From: an uncultured Verrucomicrobiales bacterium
GTDB taxonomy: Bacteria > Verrucomicrobiota > Verrucomicrobiia > Limisphaerales > UBA1100
Length of the DNA stretch: 33,208 bases
NCBI GenBank assembly: GCA_913041895.1
Contig: CAJWKQ010000012.1
Location: 1 to 33,208, forward strand
Reading direction: 5' to 3'
Shown: positions 25,220 to 31,883 of the stretch, piece after piece
Position numbering within the stretch: position 1 is the stretch's first letter
How the letters are laid out: every line of letters begins with the position of its first letter
The notes under the pieces: model-generated
The model's input: the letters and a program-made list of their open reading frames with translations, nothing else
Databases searched by the model: none
What the model was told of the DNA's origin: nothing
Translations under genes and position numbers: made by a program

Positions 25220-26710
25220 ATGCGTGTTTTTATATCCTTGGGTTTTGCATTTTGGGTAAGCCTTACCGCTTGGGCGGAACTAGCAGGGAGTAGGCCTAAT
25301 ATTGTAATGATTATTGCTGATGATATGAGCTGGAATGATTGCAGCTTGTATGGAAACAAGGGCTTGCCAACACCGAATATAGACCGGCTCGCTGAAGGAG
25401 GTATGCGTTTTGATCAGGCATTTTTGACAATCAGCTCATGCAGTCCTAGCCGTGCGAGTATTATTACTGGCCGTTATCCACATCAGACTGACGCCGAAGA
25501 GCTTCACTGGCCTATTCCGGCTAATCAGATCACTTTTACAGAAAAACTGATGGAGGCCGGATATTGGACTGCCTCAGCAGGGAAATTCCATATGGGTGAT
25601 GCTATGAAAAGTAGGTTCAATGTTGTCAAAGAGGCAGATATGAGTGGGTTTATAGTCTCTAAGCAAGGCAAGTTTGAAGAGTCAGCCAAAGGCGACGCTA
25701 AAAGTGGAGCGACTGAATGGGTGCAAACTTTACGCGAAAGACCAAAAGGGAAGCCGTTCTTTCTTTGGTTAGCTGCACTGGACCCTCATCGCCCTTACGA
25801 CCAGAATATTCTCAAGAAACCTACGCGTTTAGAGGATGTGAAATTACCTCCGTATGTGCCGGATACTCTTGAGGTGCGAGCCGATTATGCTTTGTATTAC
25901 GACGAAATCCGGAGGCTCGATCGGTTTGTTGGTGTGGTAATGACTGAATTGAAACAGCAAAAGGTGGATGATAACACGTTGGTCATGTTCATCAGCGATA
26001 ACGGTCGGCCGATGCCTCGAGATAAGACCACTTTATACGATAGCGGAGTGCGTACTCCTTGGATCGTTCGATGGCCGGCCAAGGTGAAGCCCAACACTGT
26101 GAATTCCAACTTAGTAAGTTCGGTTGATATCGCCCGTACATTTATGGATTTGGCCGGAGCGAAATACGGTGAAACATTTGTTGGTAAAAGTTTTATGCCA
26201 ATGCTTGAGGATACCAGGGTGTCTATTCGTTCATATGCTTTCGGCGAAAAAAACTGGCACGATTTTTCAGACCGATGCCGTTACGTAAGGGATAAAAGGT
26301 TTAAATATATCCGAAATTACTATGCTCATCTTCCCAATACTCCTTCTGCTGATGCATTGCGAAGCCCCGTATTCCGAACGATGCAAAAAATGAAGATTGA
26401 AAATACATTGAATACTGCACAATTGAATTGTTTTATTAAGCCAAGGCCAACCGAAGAGCTCTACGATATAGTCAGCGACCCCCATGAACTTGTGAATCTA
26501 GCAGGGAGGGCTAAATATGCCTCTGAAATAAGAAAGTTACGAAGCCAGCTAAAAGAATGGAAAAGGCGAACCAATGATGCGGAGCCTTTGTTTATTTCTT
26601 CTGATGAGTTTGACAGGGTAACCTGTCAGCCCCTGCCAGTACGTCGCCGGCCGCGTGATTCTAAATCTGAAATGATAAAAAAGTTTCTCGAGAAGAGAAC
26701 GTCGGATTAA
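25220..26710 (+). CDS. secreted sulfatase (Cys-type, formylglycine-dependent)
   Basis: A 496-residue type I sulfatase. It has a signal peptide ending near residue 19 (SLTAWAE) and then the metal-binding start NIVMIIADDMSWND (D34, D35). The activation motif C74-S-P-S-R is the site for conversion to formylglycine, followed by the conserved ITGRYPHQT. Later come GKFHMGDAM and VMFISDNGRPMPRDKTTLYDSGVRTPWIVRWP, which supply further metal and sulfate ligands. It should hydrolyse sulfate esters, most likely from algal polysaccharides, outside the inner membrane. The ATG at 25220 follows an overlapping GTG at 25217. The gene is 4 bp from the convergent FHA gene. Sulfatases of this kind are numerous in marine PVC bacteria. 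Confidence 0.93.
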   Translation: MRVFISLGFAFWVSLTAWAELAGSRPNIVMIIADDMSWNDCSLYGNKGLPTPNIDRLAEGGMRFDQAFLTISSCSPSRASIITGRYPHQTDAEELHWPIPANQITFTEKLMEAGYWTASAGKFHMGDAMKSRFNVVKEADMSGFIVSKQGKFEESAKGDAKSGATEWVQTLRERPKGKPFFLWLAALDPHRPYDQNILKKPTRLEDVKLPPYVPDTLEVRADYALYYDEIRRLDRFVGVVMTELKQQKVDDNTLVMFISDNGRPMPRDKTTLYDSGVRTPWIVRWPAKVKPNTVNSNLVSSVDIARTFMDLAGAKYGETFVGKSFMPMLEDTRVSIRSYAFGEKNWHDFSDRCRYVRDKRFKYIRNYYAHLPNTPSADALRSPVFRTMQKMKIENTLNTAQLNCFIKPRPTEELYDIVSDPHELVNLAGRAKYASEIRKLRSQLKEWKRRTNDAEPLFISSDEFDRVTCQPLPVRRRPRDSKSEMIKKFLEKRTSD

Positions 26711-26713
26711 TTG

Positions 26714-27211
26714 TCACATGAGAACCATGAAGACGAGTAGACCGCCAAGGAGAGCTCCTATTACAATTGCGATAATAACGTATGTTTTAACCCATTTGGA
26801 ACTCTTGGCTTCAAAAGCTGATGCTCCTGATTCAATGGAACCAAAATCGCCCGGCTCGATTGCTATTGGAATATTGGAGATCACTGCAGTCTCCCTTTTA
26901 ACGCTTTCCACTGCCTCAGGGTTGTCAACTAGCTGAAGATGGACATTTCCAGCCTGAAGAATATGGCCTGGAGATAAGGTCACTGGCTGCGTGATAGGTT
27001 GCTCCGACACAAAGCTCCCGTTTTGCGACCCTAAGTCTTGATATACTATTTGACCGTCTGTTACGGTAAACTGGCCGTGCTGTGCAGATATTGTCGAGTC
27101 TGGGATAACTATATTACTCTCGTCAGCGGATCCAAGAATATGGGTACCGTTTGGCAGCTCAAAGGGGCCGCCTTGCATTCCTTCGGTTATTATGTAGAGC
27201 AGCGTGGCCAT
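26714..27211 (-). CDS. FHA domain protein with C-terminal membrane anchor
   Basis: A 165-residue protein. The N-terminal FHA domain (about 15-100) shows GTHILGSADESNIVIPDSTISAQHGQF and DLGSQNGSFV, the phosphothreonine-binding strands and loops. After a linker, a single hydrophobic segment (about 140-164) ends the protein, so it is tail-anchored with the FHA domain in the cytoplasm. It could recruit a phosphorylated partner to the membrane, for example a target of the FHA-kinase at 16841; that link is inference. Confidence 0.88.
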   Translation of the reverse strand: MATLLYIITEGMQGGPFELPNGTHILGSADESNIVIPDSTISAQHGQFTVTDGQIVYQDLGSQNGSFVSEQPITQPVTLSPGHILQAGNVHLQLVDNPEAVESVKRETAVISNIPIAIEPGDFGSIESGASAFEAKSSKWVKTYVIIAIVIGALLGGLLVFMVLM

Positions 27212-27251
27212 GCCTCAAACAACGCTACCTACCTTTCGGTCGGGCAATTGA

Positions 27252-27279
27252 ATGTTACTATCTACCTGCAGTATGTCAA
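27252..27279 (-). promoter_or_regulatory. candidate promoter of the FHA membrane protein gene
   Basis: On the minus strand, TTGACA (27279-27274), a 16-nt spacer and TAACAT (27257-27252) lie about 40 bp upstream of the ATG at 27211. AAAGGTAGG downstream provides an SD. The -35 is perfect. Confidence 0.5.
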
Positions 27280-27280
27280 G

Positions 27281-28426
27281 CTACGCTTGTGTCACGGTTT
27301 CTTTGAAATCTGAAAACAGAGATCTCGAATCATGGGGTCCTGGCGAGGCTTCAGGGTGATACTGAACGCTGGAGATAGGTTTGGTCTTGTGCCTCAGTCC
27401 TTCTACGGTTTCATCATTAAGATTGATGCGGTTCACCAAAACATCGTTATTGAGAGCGTTAGCGTCTATAGCAAAGCCGTGGTTCTGGGATGTTATTTCG
27501 ATCCGACCGGATTCTAATTCTTTTACTGGTTGATTTGCCCCTCGGTGGCCAAATTTTAATTTGTAGGTTTTGGCACCCAGAGCCTGACCTAGGATTTGGT
27601 GGCCTAAGCAAATTCCAAATGTTGGCAGTCCGTAGTCAATTAACTCTTTAACATTTTTAACAGCGTAGTCCATGGAGGCTGGATCGCCGGGGCCATTTGA
27701 AAGAAAAAGTCCCGCTGGTTTATAGGATAAGGCTTCTTTTGCGGTAGTTGTAGCGGGGACGATATGACTATCAAATCCGTGTCTTCGGAGGCATCTCAAG
27801 ATATTATATTTCACCCCAAAATCATAAACAACGATCGGAATGTTCGCAGTGGGTAGGGACTTTATTAGGGGGTTAGTTTTGTTGCCTTGGGGAAGGGAGA
27901 ATTCTTCATTGGTTTCATCGTGTTCATTCCATCGAAACGCTTTTTCATGAGTGACTAATTTTGCATAGTCTGTGCCGAGCATTCCGTGCCAATCGATTGC
28001 ACGATTGATGGCTTCTTCTTTTGATGTTTGATCGGTGCAGATTATTCCATTCAATGCCCCCCTTGAGCGTAATTTTTTTGTGAGTGCACGAGTATCTATG
28101 CCTTCAATGCCTGGGATCCCGTGTTTTTTGAGATATTCATCGAGTGACCCGGTGGCTCTCCAGTTGCTAGTTACTGTAGATAATTCTCTAATGGCAAATC
28201 CAGCAACATGAGGTTGGTAAGACTCTATATCCTCAGTATTAACTCCGTAATTTCCGATTTCAGGATAAGTCATCGTTACTATTTGCCCCTTGTAAGAGGG
28301 ATCTGTGAGAATCTCCTGATACCCTGTCATGGAAGTGTTAAAGCACACTTCACCAGAGGAGTTGGTTTCTGCACCAAATGAATTGCCTTGAAAAACAGTT
28401 CCGTCTTCTAGAGCAAGGATCGCCAT
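27281..28426 (-). CDS. carA: carbamoyl-phosphate synthase small subunit
   Basis: A 381-residue glutaminase subunit that supplies ammonia to CarB for carbamoyl phosphate, feeding pyrimidine and arginine synthesis. The N-terminal domain starts MAILALEDGTVFQGNSFG. The class I amidotransferase domain carries the nucleophile in FGICLGHQILG (C273) and the His/Glu pair in YHPEASPGPHD. The ATG at 28426 gives the family start; a GTG at 28438 adds four residues. pyrC lies upstream on the same strand, 131 bp away, but carA seems to have its own promoter at 28450-28478. Confidence 0.97.
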   Translation of the reverse strand: MAILALEDGTVFQGNSFGAETNSSGEVCFNTSMTGYQEILTDPSYKGQIVTMTYPEIGNYGVNTEDIESYQPHVAGFAIRELSTVTSNWRATGSLDEYLKKHGIPGIEGIDTRALTKKLRSRGALNGIICTDQTSKEEAINRAIDWHGMLGTDYAKLVTHEKAFRWNEHDETNEEFSLPQGNKTNPLIKSLPTANIPIVVYDFGVKYNILRCLRRHGFDSHIVPATTTAKEALSYKPAGLFLSNGPGDPASMDYAVKNVKELIDYGLPTFGICLGHQILGQALGAKTYKLKFGHRGANQPVKELESGRIEITSQNHGFAIDANALNNDVLVNRINLNDETVEGLRHKTKPISSVQYHPEASPGPHDSRSLFSDFKETVTQA

Positions 28427-28449
28427 TAACTTGGCCACGAAGCCGACGG

Positions 28450-28478
28450 ATACTAAGAGGAGACCGCACAGCGGTCAA
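28450..28478 (-). promoter_or_regulatory. candidate carA promoter with overlapping inverted repeat
   Basis: On the minus strand, TTGACC (28478-28473), a 17-nt spacer and TAGTAT (28455-28450) would start transcription near 28443, giving a leader of about 17 nt. A perfect inverted repeat GACCGC-TGT-GCGGTC (28462-28476) overlaps the -35 and the spacer, where a repressor would block RNA polymerase. Confidence 0.55.
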
Positions 28479-28557
28479 GCGGACACACAAAAAGTAAGGG
28501 ACAGTTATTGGAATCGATGGTGAATAACCAATCGTTCCATTAGGTGCGGTGGTAAAA

Positions 28558-29922
28558 TTATGCGTTTGCCTCACTCAAGCGATTAATGACATTGCCGCCA
28601 ACTATGGTTAGCGTGGGCCTGCCTTTGAGGGCCCAGTCATTAAATGGAGTATTGGAGCTTTTACTTGGGCTGCTTTCAACATCAAAGACCCATTGAATAT
28701 CCGGATCAAATACCGTTATGTCCGCATCTGCGCCAATTGTAAGGGTGCCTTTTGTGAGATTGAGTAATTTAGCAGGATTTATGGTGTACTTAGCAATCAG
28801 ATCGCTTAATGAGAGGTGTTTGCCATGATATAGCTGGGTTAATGATAGGGCTAGTTCTGTTTCCAGCCCAGTGATTCCAAAAGGTGCATAATCAAATTCC
28901 ACATCCTTCTCATGAGCACAGTGGGGTGCGTGGTCGCTGGCAAGGATTTCAAGGGTGTTATCGGCAAGCCCCTCGATAATTGCAGTGCGGTCATCTGCTG
29001 AACGCAGTGGTGGGTTCATCTTAAAACGAGTGTCAAAGGATGCCCATTGTGTTCTTTGTGATTCTTTTTGCAGTTCGCGTCCGTCTTCAGCCCAGAAATG
29101 TTCACTGCCCCCTATCGCTGCATCGGTGAGAGTGAAATGGTGAGGGCATGCTTCACCAGAGATACAAACTCCATTTTGCTTGGCACGCCGGATGAGTTCA
29201 ACGGATTTTGCGCTACTGATATGTTGACAGTGAATATGAGTGCCGGTGAGTTGAGCTAGTTCGATATTTCTAGATACAATTAAATCTTCTCCGGCAGCCG
29301 GCCAACCTTTTAATCCTAGATTAGTACTCCAATACCCTTCATGCATGACTCCGTCAGTCACCATTGAGTAGTCTTGGCAGTGGTCCATAACAGGCAGGCC
29401 GAACATGCCTGCGTATTCCAGGGCACGCCGCATCAGTTCGTTATTTTGTACGCAGTGGCCATCATCGGTGATAGCAACCACCCCCGCATCCTTTAAGGAG
29501 CCAATTGGCGCTAATTCTTTCCCTGCAATGCCTACTGTAATGGCTCCGGCTATATAGACATTTACTAATGCCTCATGCTGAGCCTTGTCTTGTATCAATT
29601 TGACCGTAGATGGGGTGTCAATGGCAGGGGAGGTATTAGGCATGCAGACGACTGAGGTGAATCCCCCCATAGCCGCAGCTGATGAACCTGATGCAATGTC
29701 TTCCTTAGCCGTTTGGCCTGGTTCTCTAAAGTGAACGTGTAGATCGATTAGTCCAGGGCAAACTACTTGTCCGGAGCAATCAATGATCTCGGCATCGTCA
29801 GTTGGTTTTAAATCTTTGCCCAGTGAATGTATTTTGCCATTGGAAAGAAGAACGTCGACGTTTTCATCGCGGGTATTGGCCGGGTCTATCACACGCCCGC
29901 CCTGAAGCAGCACTTGGCTCAT
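28558..29922 (-). CDS. pyrC: dihydroorotase
   Basis: A 454-residue class I-type dihydroorotase of the amidohydrolase superfamily, closing the ring of carbamoyl aspartate to dihydroorotate. DLHVHFREPGQTAKEDI carries the zinc-binding H-x-H, followed by SGSSAAAMGGFTSVVCMPNT. The later HIHCQHISS and LASDHAPHC hold further metal ligands and the catalytic aspartate. An insertion at about 250-320 (ITLTDAAIGG and the following acidic loop) is within family range. The ATG at 29922 (MSQVLLQ) is the likely start; 29934 is possible. With carA downstream it forms a small pyrimidine block. Confidence 0.94.
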   Translation of the reverse strand: MSQVLLQGGRVIDPANTRDENVDVLLSNGKIHSLGKDLKPTDDAEIIDCSGQVVCPGLIDLHVHFREPGQTAKEDIASGSSAAAMGGFTSVVCMPNTSPAIDTPSTVKLIQDKAQHEALVNVYIAGAITVGIAGKELAPIGSLKDAGVVAITDDGHCVQNNELMRRALEYAGMFGLPVMDHCQDYSMVTDGVMHEGYWSTNLGLKGWPAAGEDLIVSRNIELAQLTGTHIHCQHISSAKSVELIRRAKQNGVCISGEACPHHFTLTDAAIGGSEHFWAEDGRELQKESQRTQWASFDTRFKMNPPLRSADDRTAIIEGLADNTLEILASDHAPHCAHEKDVEFDYAPFGITGLETELALSLTQLYHGKHLSLSDLIAKYTINPAKLLNLTKGTLTIGADADITVFDPDIQWVFDVESSPSKSSNTPFNDWALKGRPTLTIVGGNVINRLSEANA

Positions 29923-29947
29923 CGCCCACATCATAACCGCTGACGGA

Positions 29948-29975
29948 TTGACAAGGCAAGCGAACAGGCTAGAGT
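29948..29975 (+). promoter_or_regulatory. promoter of tRNA-Gly
   Basis: TTGACA (29948-29953), a 16-nt spacer and TAGAGT (29970-29975) with a G+C-rich discriminator (GCGCCC) end about 11 nt before the tRNA. The pattern TAG(A/G)GTGC(G)CC matches the tRNA-Ser promoter at 16698-16726, so this promoter appears to belong to the bacterial chromosome. Confidence 0.65.
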
Positions 29976-29986
29976 GCGCCCAGTTT

Positions 29987-30060
29987 GCGGGTGTCGTATA
30001 ATGGTATTACCTTAGCCTTCCAAGCTAATGATGTTGGTTCGATTCCTACTACTCGCTCCA
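29987..30060 (+). tRNA. tRNA-Gly(TCC), imperfectly paired, CCA encoded
   Basis: The cloverleaf is complete: anticodon loop CTTCCAA in the stem TTAGC/GCTAA, T-loop TTCGATT, discriminator T and CCA at 30058-30060. Three pairs are imperfect: two G.U pairs in the acceptor (positions 4-69 and 7-66) and a T.T mismatch in the T-stem (GTTGG against CCTAC). Each would become Watson-Crick if the 5' partner were A. It still folds and may work, but the asymmetry suggests a mosaic gene. Confidence 0.9.
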
Positions 30061-30061
30061 T

Positions 30062-30137
30062 TCCCCGATAACTCAGTTGGTAGAGTGGTTGGCTGTTAAC
30101 CAATTTGTCGCTGGTTCGAGTCCAGCTCGGGGAGCCA
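30062..30137 (+). tRNA. tRNA-Asn(GTT), CCA encoded
   Basis: The acceptor TCCCCGA/TCGGGGA and T-stem GCTGG/CCAGC are perfect, the anticodon loop is CTGTTAA, the discriminator is G and CCA is encoded. It begins one base after the CCA of tRNA-Gly, so the two come from one transcript. Tight tRNA packing next to small phage-like genes fits a phage-borne tRNA, though a host origin is not excluded. Confidence 0.95.
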
Positions 30138-30168
30138 TTTATAATCGTCTAATCATGAAAGGATAGAC

Positions 30169-30390
30169 ATGGATACGTTAAAAACAATAGTGAAATGGAT
30201 TTCTGCATTTATTCTGATTATATTGGGATTTGCATTACTCAAACCTTATGGTGTTCTTTTTGCAGGACTTGCTTGTTTCATGTGTGCATGGATCATTATA
30301 ATGGGTACTGGCCCAACAAAGAGTTTCTTAGAATCCAGAGTCGATTCTCTTGAAAGAATGGTTCAAAATATTATTTTCAAAAAAGTTTGA
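30169..30390 (+). CDS. small membrane protein, phage-like region, function unknown
   Basis: A 73-residue protein with two hydrophobic helices (about 7-25 and 28-46) separated by a KPYG turn, then a charged, probably amphipathic C-terminus (SFLESRVDSLERMVQNIIFKKV). AAAGGA at 30156-30161 serves as SD. It lies 31 bp after tRNA-Asn and is probably read from the tRNA transcript. Its stop lies inside a 12-bp inverted repeat. No family is recognised. Confidence 0.65.
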   Translation: MDTLKTIVKWISAFILIILGFALLKPYGVLFAGLACFMCAWIIIMGTGPTKSFLESRVDSLERMVQNIIFKKV

Positions 30391-30397
30391 AAATAAT
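30370..30397 (+). repeat. perfect 12-bp A+T-rich inverted repeat before promoter P1
   Basis: ATTATTTTCAAA (30370-30381) and TTTGAAAATAAT (30386-30397) form a hairpin with an AAAG loop. It includes the last codons and stop of the 30169 gene and abuts the -35 of P1. It has no clear U-run, so it may be an RNA 3' end or processing hairpin, or a protein site. Confidence 0.6.
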
Positions 30398-30453
30398 TTG
30401 ACATTCGGCACTTCTTATGATATACTATAATCTGAGTGAGTGAGAAATAACCC
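30398..30453 (+). promoter_or_regulatory. phage-like promoter P1 and conserved leader
   Basis: TTGACA (30398-30403), a 17-nt spacer ending TTATGA and TATACT (30421-30426). The leader that follows carries GTGAGTGAGA-AATAACCC (30436-30453) before the CGGAG of the next gene. The same elements recur at P3 (32497-32551). Confidence 0.85.
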
Positions 30454-30469
30454 TTTTCGGAGATTGATT

Positions 30470-30775
30470 ATGAGTACAGATATGAGAGTTGCGGAAACAA
30501 TTTTGAGTCAATTGGGCGGAAATCGTTTTCGTGTCATGACAGGTGCAAAAAACTTTGCAGCTACTGATAATTCCCTGAGAATGAGAATTGGACGAAACAA
30601 AACCAATGCAAATTACATGGAAGTATCTTTGAATATGCTTGACCTTTATGACATTACTTTTGCCAAAGTTACTAAGATGGGTGAGATGAAGTCGGTCAAG
30701 ACCTACGAAAATGTTTACAACGATATGTTGGTTGAGATTTTTGAATCTCATACTGGAATGTACACTTCATTATAG
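30470..30775 (+). CDS. small conserved phage-type protein (QLGGNxF...MTGAKNF)
   Basis: A 101-residue protein. I recognise the pattern ILSQLGGNRFRVMTGAKNF, then DNSLRMRIGRNK, then the closing YNDMLVEIFESHTGMYTSL. It is a small protein type met repeatedly in phages and other mobile elements, without known function. The start is set by GGAG 30459-30462 and by promoter P1; an in-frame GTG at 30440 would lie within the leader and is unlikely. It is followed by the 30785 gene after 9 bp. Family recall is from memory and was not searched. Confidence 0.75.
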   Translation: MSTDMRVAETILSQLGGNRFRVMTGAKNFAATDNSLRMRIGRNKTNANYMEVSLNMLDLYDITFAKVTKMGEMKSVKTYENVYNDMLVEIFESHTGMYTSL

Positions 30776-30784
30776 GAGATTATT

Positions 30785-30985
30785 ATGGGTATGGTGAAAA
30801 AAGAATTTGTCGAACACGAAATTGGTCTGGAAGAAGTTCGAGCCGGACTTGATTGGTTGTGTATGTATGGTAAGAAGTCGTTCCAAGACCATACTGGTGA
30901 GTGGGTCGAGGTTCGTTGTGCTGGTCAACCTAACTTTTTTGATGCCAACATAGAGCCAATTGCTCACGAAATAGAAAAATTTTAA
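30785..30985 (+). CDS. small protein, phage-like region, function unknown
   Basis: A 66-residue soluble protein with an acidic start (KEFVEHEIGLEEVRAGLDWLCMY) and a middle part (TGEWVEVRCAGQP) that suggests a small alpha/beta fold. AGGAG at 30774-30778 lies 6 nt before the ATG. It is the second gene of the P1 unit and ends just before P2. No family is recognised. Confidence 0.65.
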   Translation: MGMVKKEFVEHEIGLEEVRAGLDWLCMYGKKSFQDHTGEWVEVRCAGQPNFFDANIEPIAHEIEKF

Positions 30986-30996
30986 TTGAAAAAAAC

Positions 30997-31025
30997 TTGA
31001 CATTCCTTTCATAGTTTGATATAAT
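30997..31025 (+). promoter_or_regulatory. phage-like promoter P2 with inverted repeat flanking the -10
   Basis: TTGACA (30997-31002), a 17-nt spacer ending TTTGA and a perfect TATAAT (31020-31025). An A-run precedes the -35. CCTTTCATA (31005-31013) and TATGAAAGG (31029-31037) form a perfect 9-bp inverted repeat around the -10, shaped like an operator. Confidence 0.85.
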
Positions 31026-31052
31026 AATTATGAAAGGTGAGAAAAGGTAGAT

Positions 31053-31178
31053 ATGAAAATGTCTGAATTAAAAAAACTTGATGCTGTCCTTCGGATGACT
31101 CGTTTCTCTACTAAGAGAAAAGGTTGTGAGAAGAAGCGTCTTTCAAAGAGAGCTTGTCGTGGCAAAATTATTGTCTAG
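31053..31178 (+). CDS. 41-residue basic peptide, phage-like region
   Basis: A short, strongly basic peptide (MKMSELKKLDAVLRMTRF, then STKRKGCEKKRLSKRACRGK), first gene of the P2 unit. AAAGG at 31042-31046 provides an SD. The charge suggests nucleic-acid or membrane contact; nothing more can be said. Its last 20 bp overlap the next gene. Confidence 0.5.
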   Translation: MKMSELKKLDAVLRMTRFSTKRKGCEKKRLSKRACRGKIIV

Positions 31179-31287
31179 TATAGAAGCAGTTGTCGAGTGG
31201 GCATTTAAATGGTTCATCGTTTACTTGATAATCGGTGAAATCCTTTTCATTTCTGTAGGATATGTTCTTCCTACTTTCATTTATTAA
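31159..31287 (+). CDS. 42-residue membrane peptide, phage-like region
   Basis: It starts at GTG inside the preceding gene and ends at the TAA of the repeated cassette (31285). A short amphipathic N-terminus (VAKLLSSIEAVVEWAFKW) precedes one membrane helix (FIVYLIIGEILFISVGYVL). It is the first of three consecutive small membrane peptides. The GTG start and the 20-bp overlap lower the certainty. Confidence 0.45.
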   Translation: MAKLLSSIEAVVEWAFKWFIVYLIIGEILFISVGYVLPTFIY

Positions 31288-31302
31288 TGGAGATTTGATA
31301 TG
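31285..31302 (+). repeat. stop/SD/start cassette, copy 1
   Basis: TAATGGAGATTTGATATG contains the TAA stop of one peptide, a GGAG SD and the ATG of the next. An identical 18-bp copy lies at 31378-31395, 93 bp away. Confidence 0.85.
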
Positions 31303-31380
31303 GAACTTTTTTTAGGTATTTTGGGTGCAGTCGGTTTTATGACTGTTGTGTTGATCTGGTCTTGGATCGTAATGTCGTAA
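31300..31380 (+). CDS. 26-residue membrane peptide, phage-like region
   Basis: Almost the whole peptide is one hydrophobic helix (LFLGILGAVGFMTVVLIWSW). Its translation is well supported by the cassette at 31285-31302, GGAG 7 nt before the ATG. It could act in membrane disturbance, exclusion of other phages or regulation of a host membrane protein; none of these can be shown. Confidence 0.55.
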   Translation: MELFLGILGAVGFMTVVLIWSWIVMS

Positions 31381-31395
31381 TGGAGATTTGATATG
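31378..31395 (+). repeat. stop/SD/start cassette, copy 2
   Basis: TAATGGAGATTTGATATG, identical to 31285-31302. It links the 26-residue and 28-residue peptides. Confidence 0.85.
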
Positions 31396-31479
31396 AAAAT
31401 GTGGCTTGAAGAGATTGGTACGGCGGTACTATTATTTGGTTTGATGTACTTGGTTGCAGTAATTATGTTTTCACTTTGA
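31393..31479 (+). CDS. 28-residue membrane peptide, phage-like region
   Basis: A single predicted helix (IGTAVLLFGLMYLVAVIMF) follows a short charged start (MKMWLEE). The same GGAG SD as in the preceding peptide serves it. It is not similar in sequence to its neighbour beyond being hydrophobic. Third of the three membrane peptides. Confidence 0.55.
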   Translation: MKMWLEEIGTAVLLFGLMYLVAVIMFSL

Positions 31480-31493
31480 TATAGGAGTTTGTT

Positions 31494-31883
31494 ATGAGTA
31501 TGAGTAAAGTTGCGTGTGAGAAATTGTTAGAGAGAGCCCATCTGATGGGTATGGATGCTGGTCGTGCTAGCACTCCAACTCCGATGATTGTCGGAAGTCC
31601 AAGCACTCCCTTTGGGAGTGACATTGATTATTCCAAGAAAACTTATTTCGTGGAAGGTGGTGCTTGTGGATTTGCAGGAGTAGTTATTAAACCTGCTCGT
31701 GGTAAGTTTGTTTCTTATCTCAGGAGTATCGGAATGGGATACAAACATTATTATGGTGGATACTATGTTCCTGTTCGTGAATTTGGTCAATCCCTTGCTC
31801 GTAAAGAGGCCTATGCAGAAGCATATGCAAAGGTTCTGAGTGAAGAAGGTATGAGTTGTTATGTCGATTCAAGAATGGACTAA
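31494..31883 (+). CDS. 129-residue protein, phage-like region, function unknown
   Basis: The largest complete gene of this part. AGGAG at 31482-31486 precedes the ATG. An N-terminal helix (ACEKLLERAHLMGMDAGRA) leads to a Pro/Ser/Thr-rich stretch (STPTPMIVGSPSTPFGSD) and a Tyr/Gly-rich middle (GMGYKHYYGGYYVPVREFG). A C-terminal amphipathic helix follows (RKEAYAEAYAKVLSEEG). The middle region GACGFAGVVIKPARGKF resembles a compact beta domain. No family is recognised and no signal peptide is visible. Confidence 0.65.
   Translation: MSMSKVACEKLLERAHLMGMDAGRASTPTPMIVGSPSTPFGSDIDYSKKTYFVEGGACGFAGVVIKPARGKFVSYLRSIGMGYKHYYGGYYVPVREFGQSLARKEAYAEAYAKVLSEEGMSCYVDSRMD

Noticed and set aside
28439-28557. 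PyrR-type attenuator or riboswitch between pyrC and carA
   Set aside because: No terminator/antiterminator pair or U-run is visible; a promoter with a palindrome explains the gap better.
29935-30170. A classical prophage attL at tRNA-Asn
   Set aside because: tRNA-Asn is perfect, but no integrase gene follows and no repeat of its 3' end is found in the remaining 3 kb, so an att site cannot be claimed.
30440-30469. GTG start giving a 111-residue version of the 30470 protein
   Set aside because: It lies within the conserved leader just after the predicted transcription start; ATG 30470 has a good SD and matches the protein pattern.
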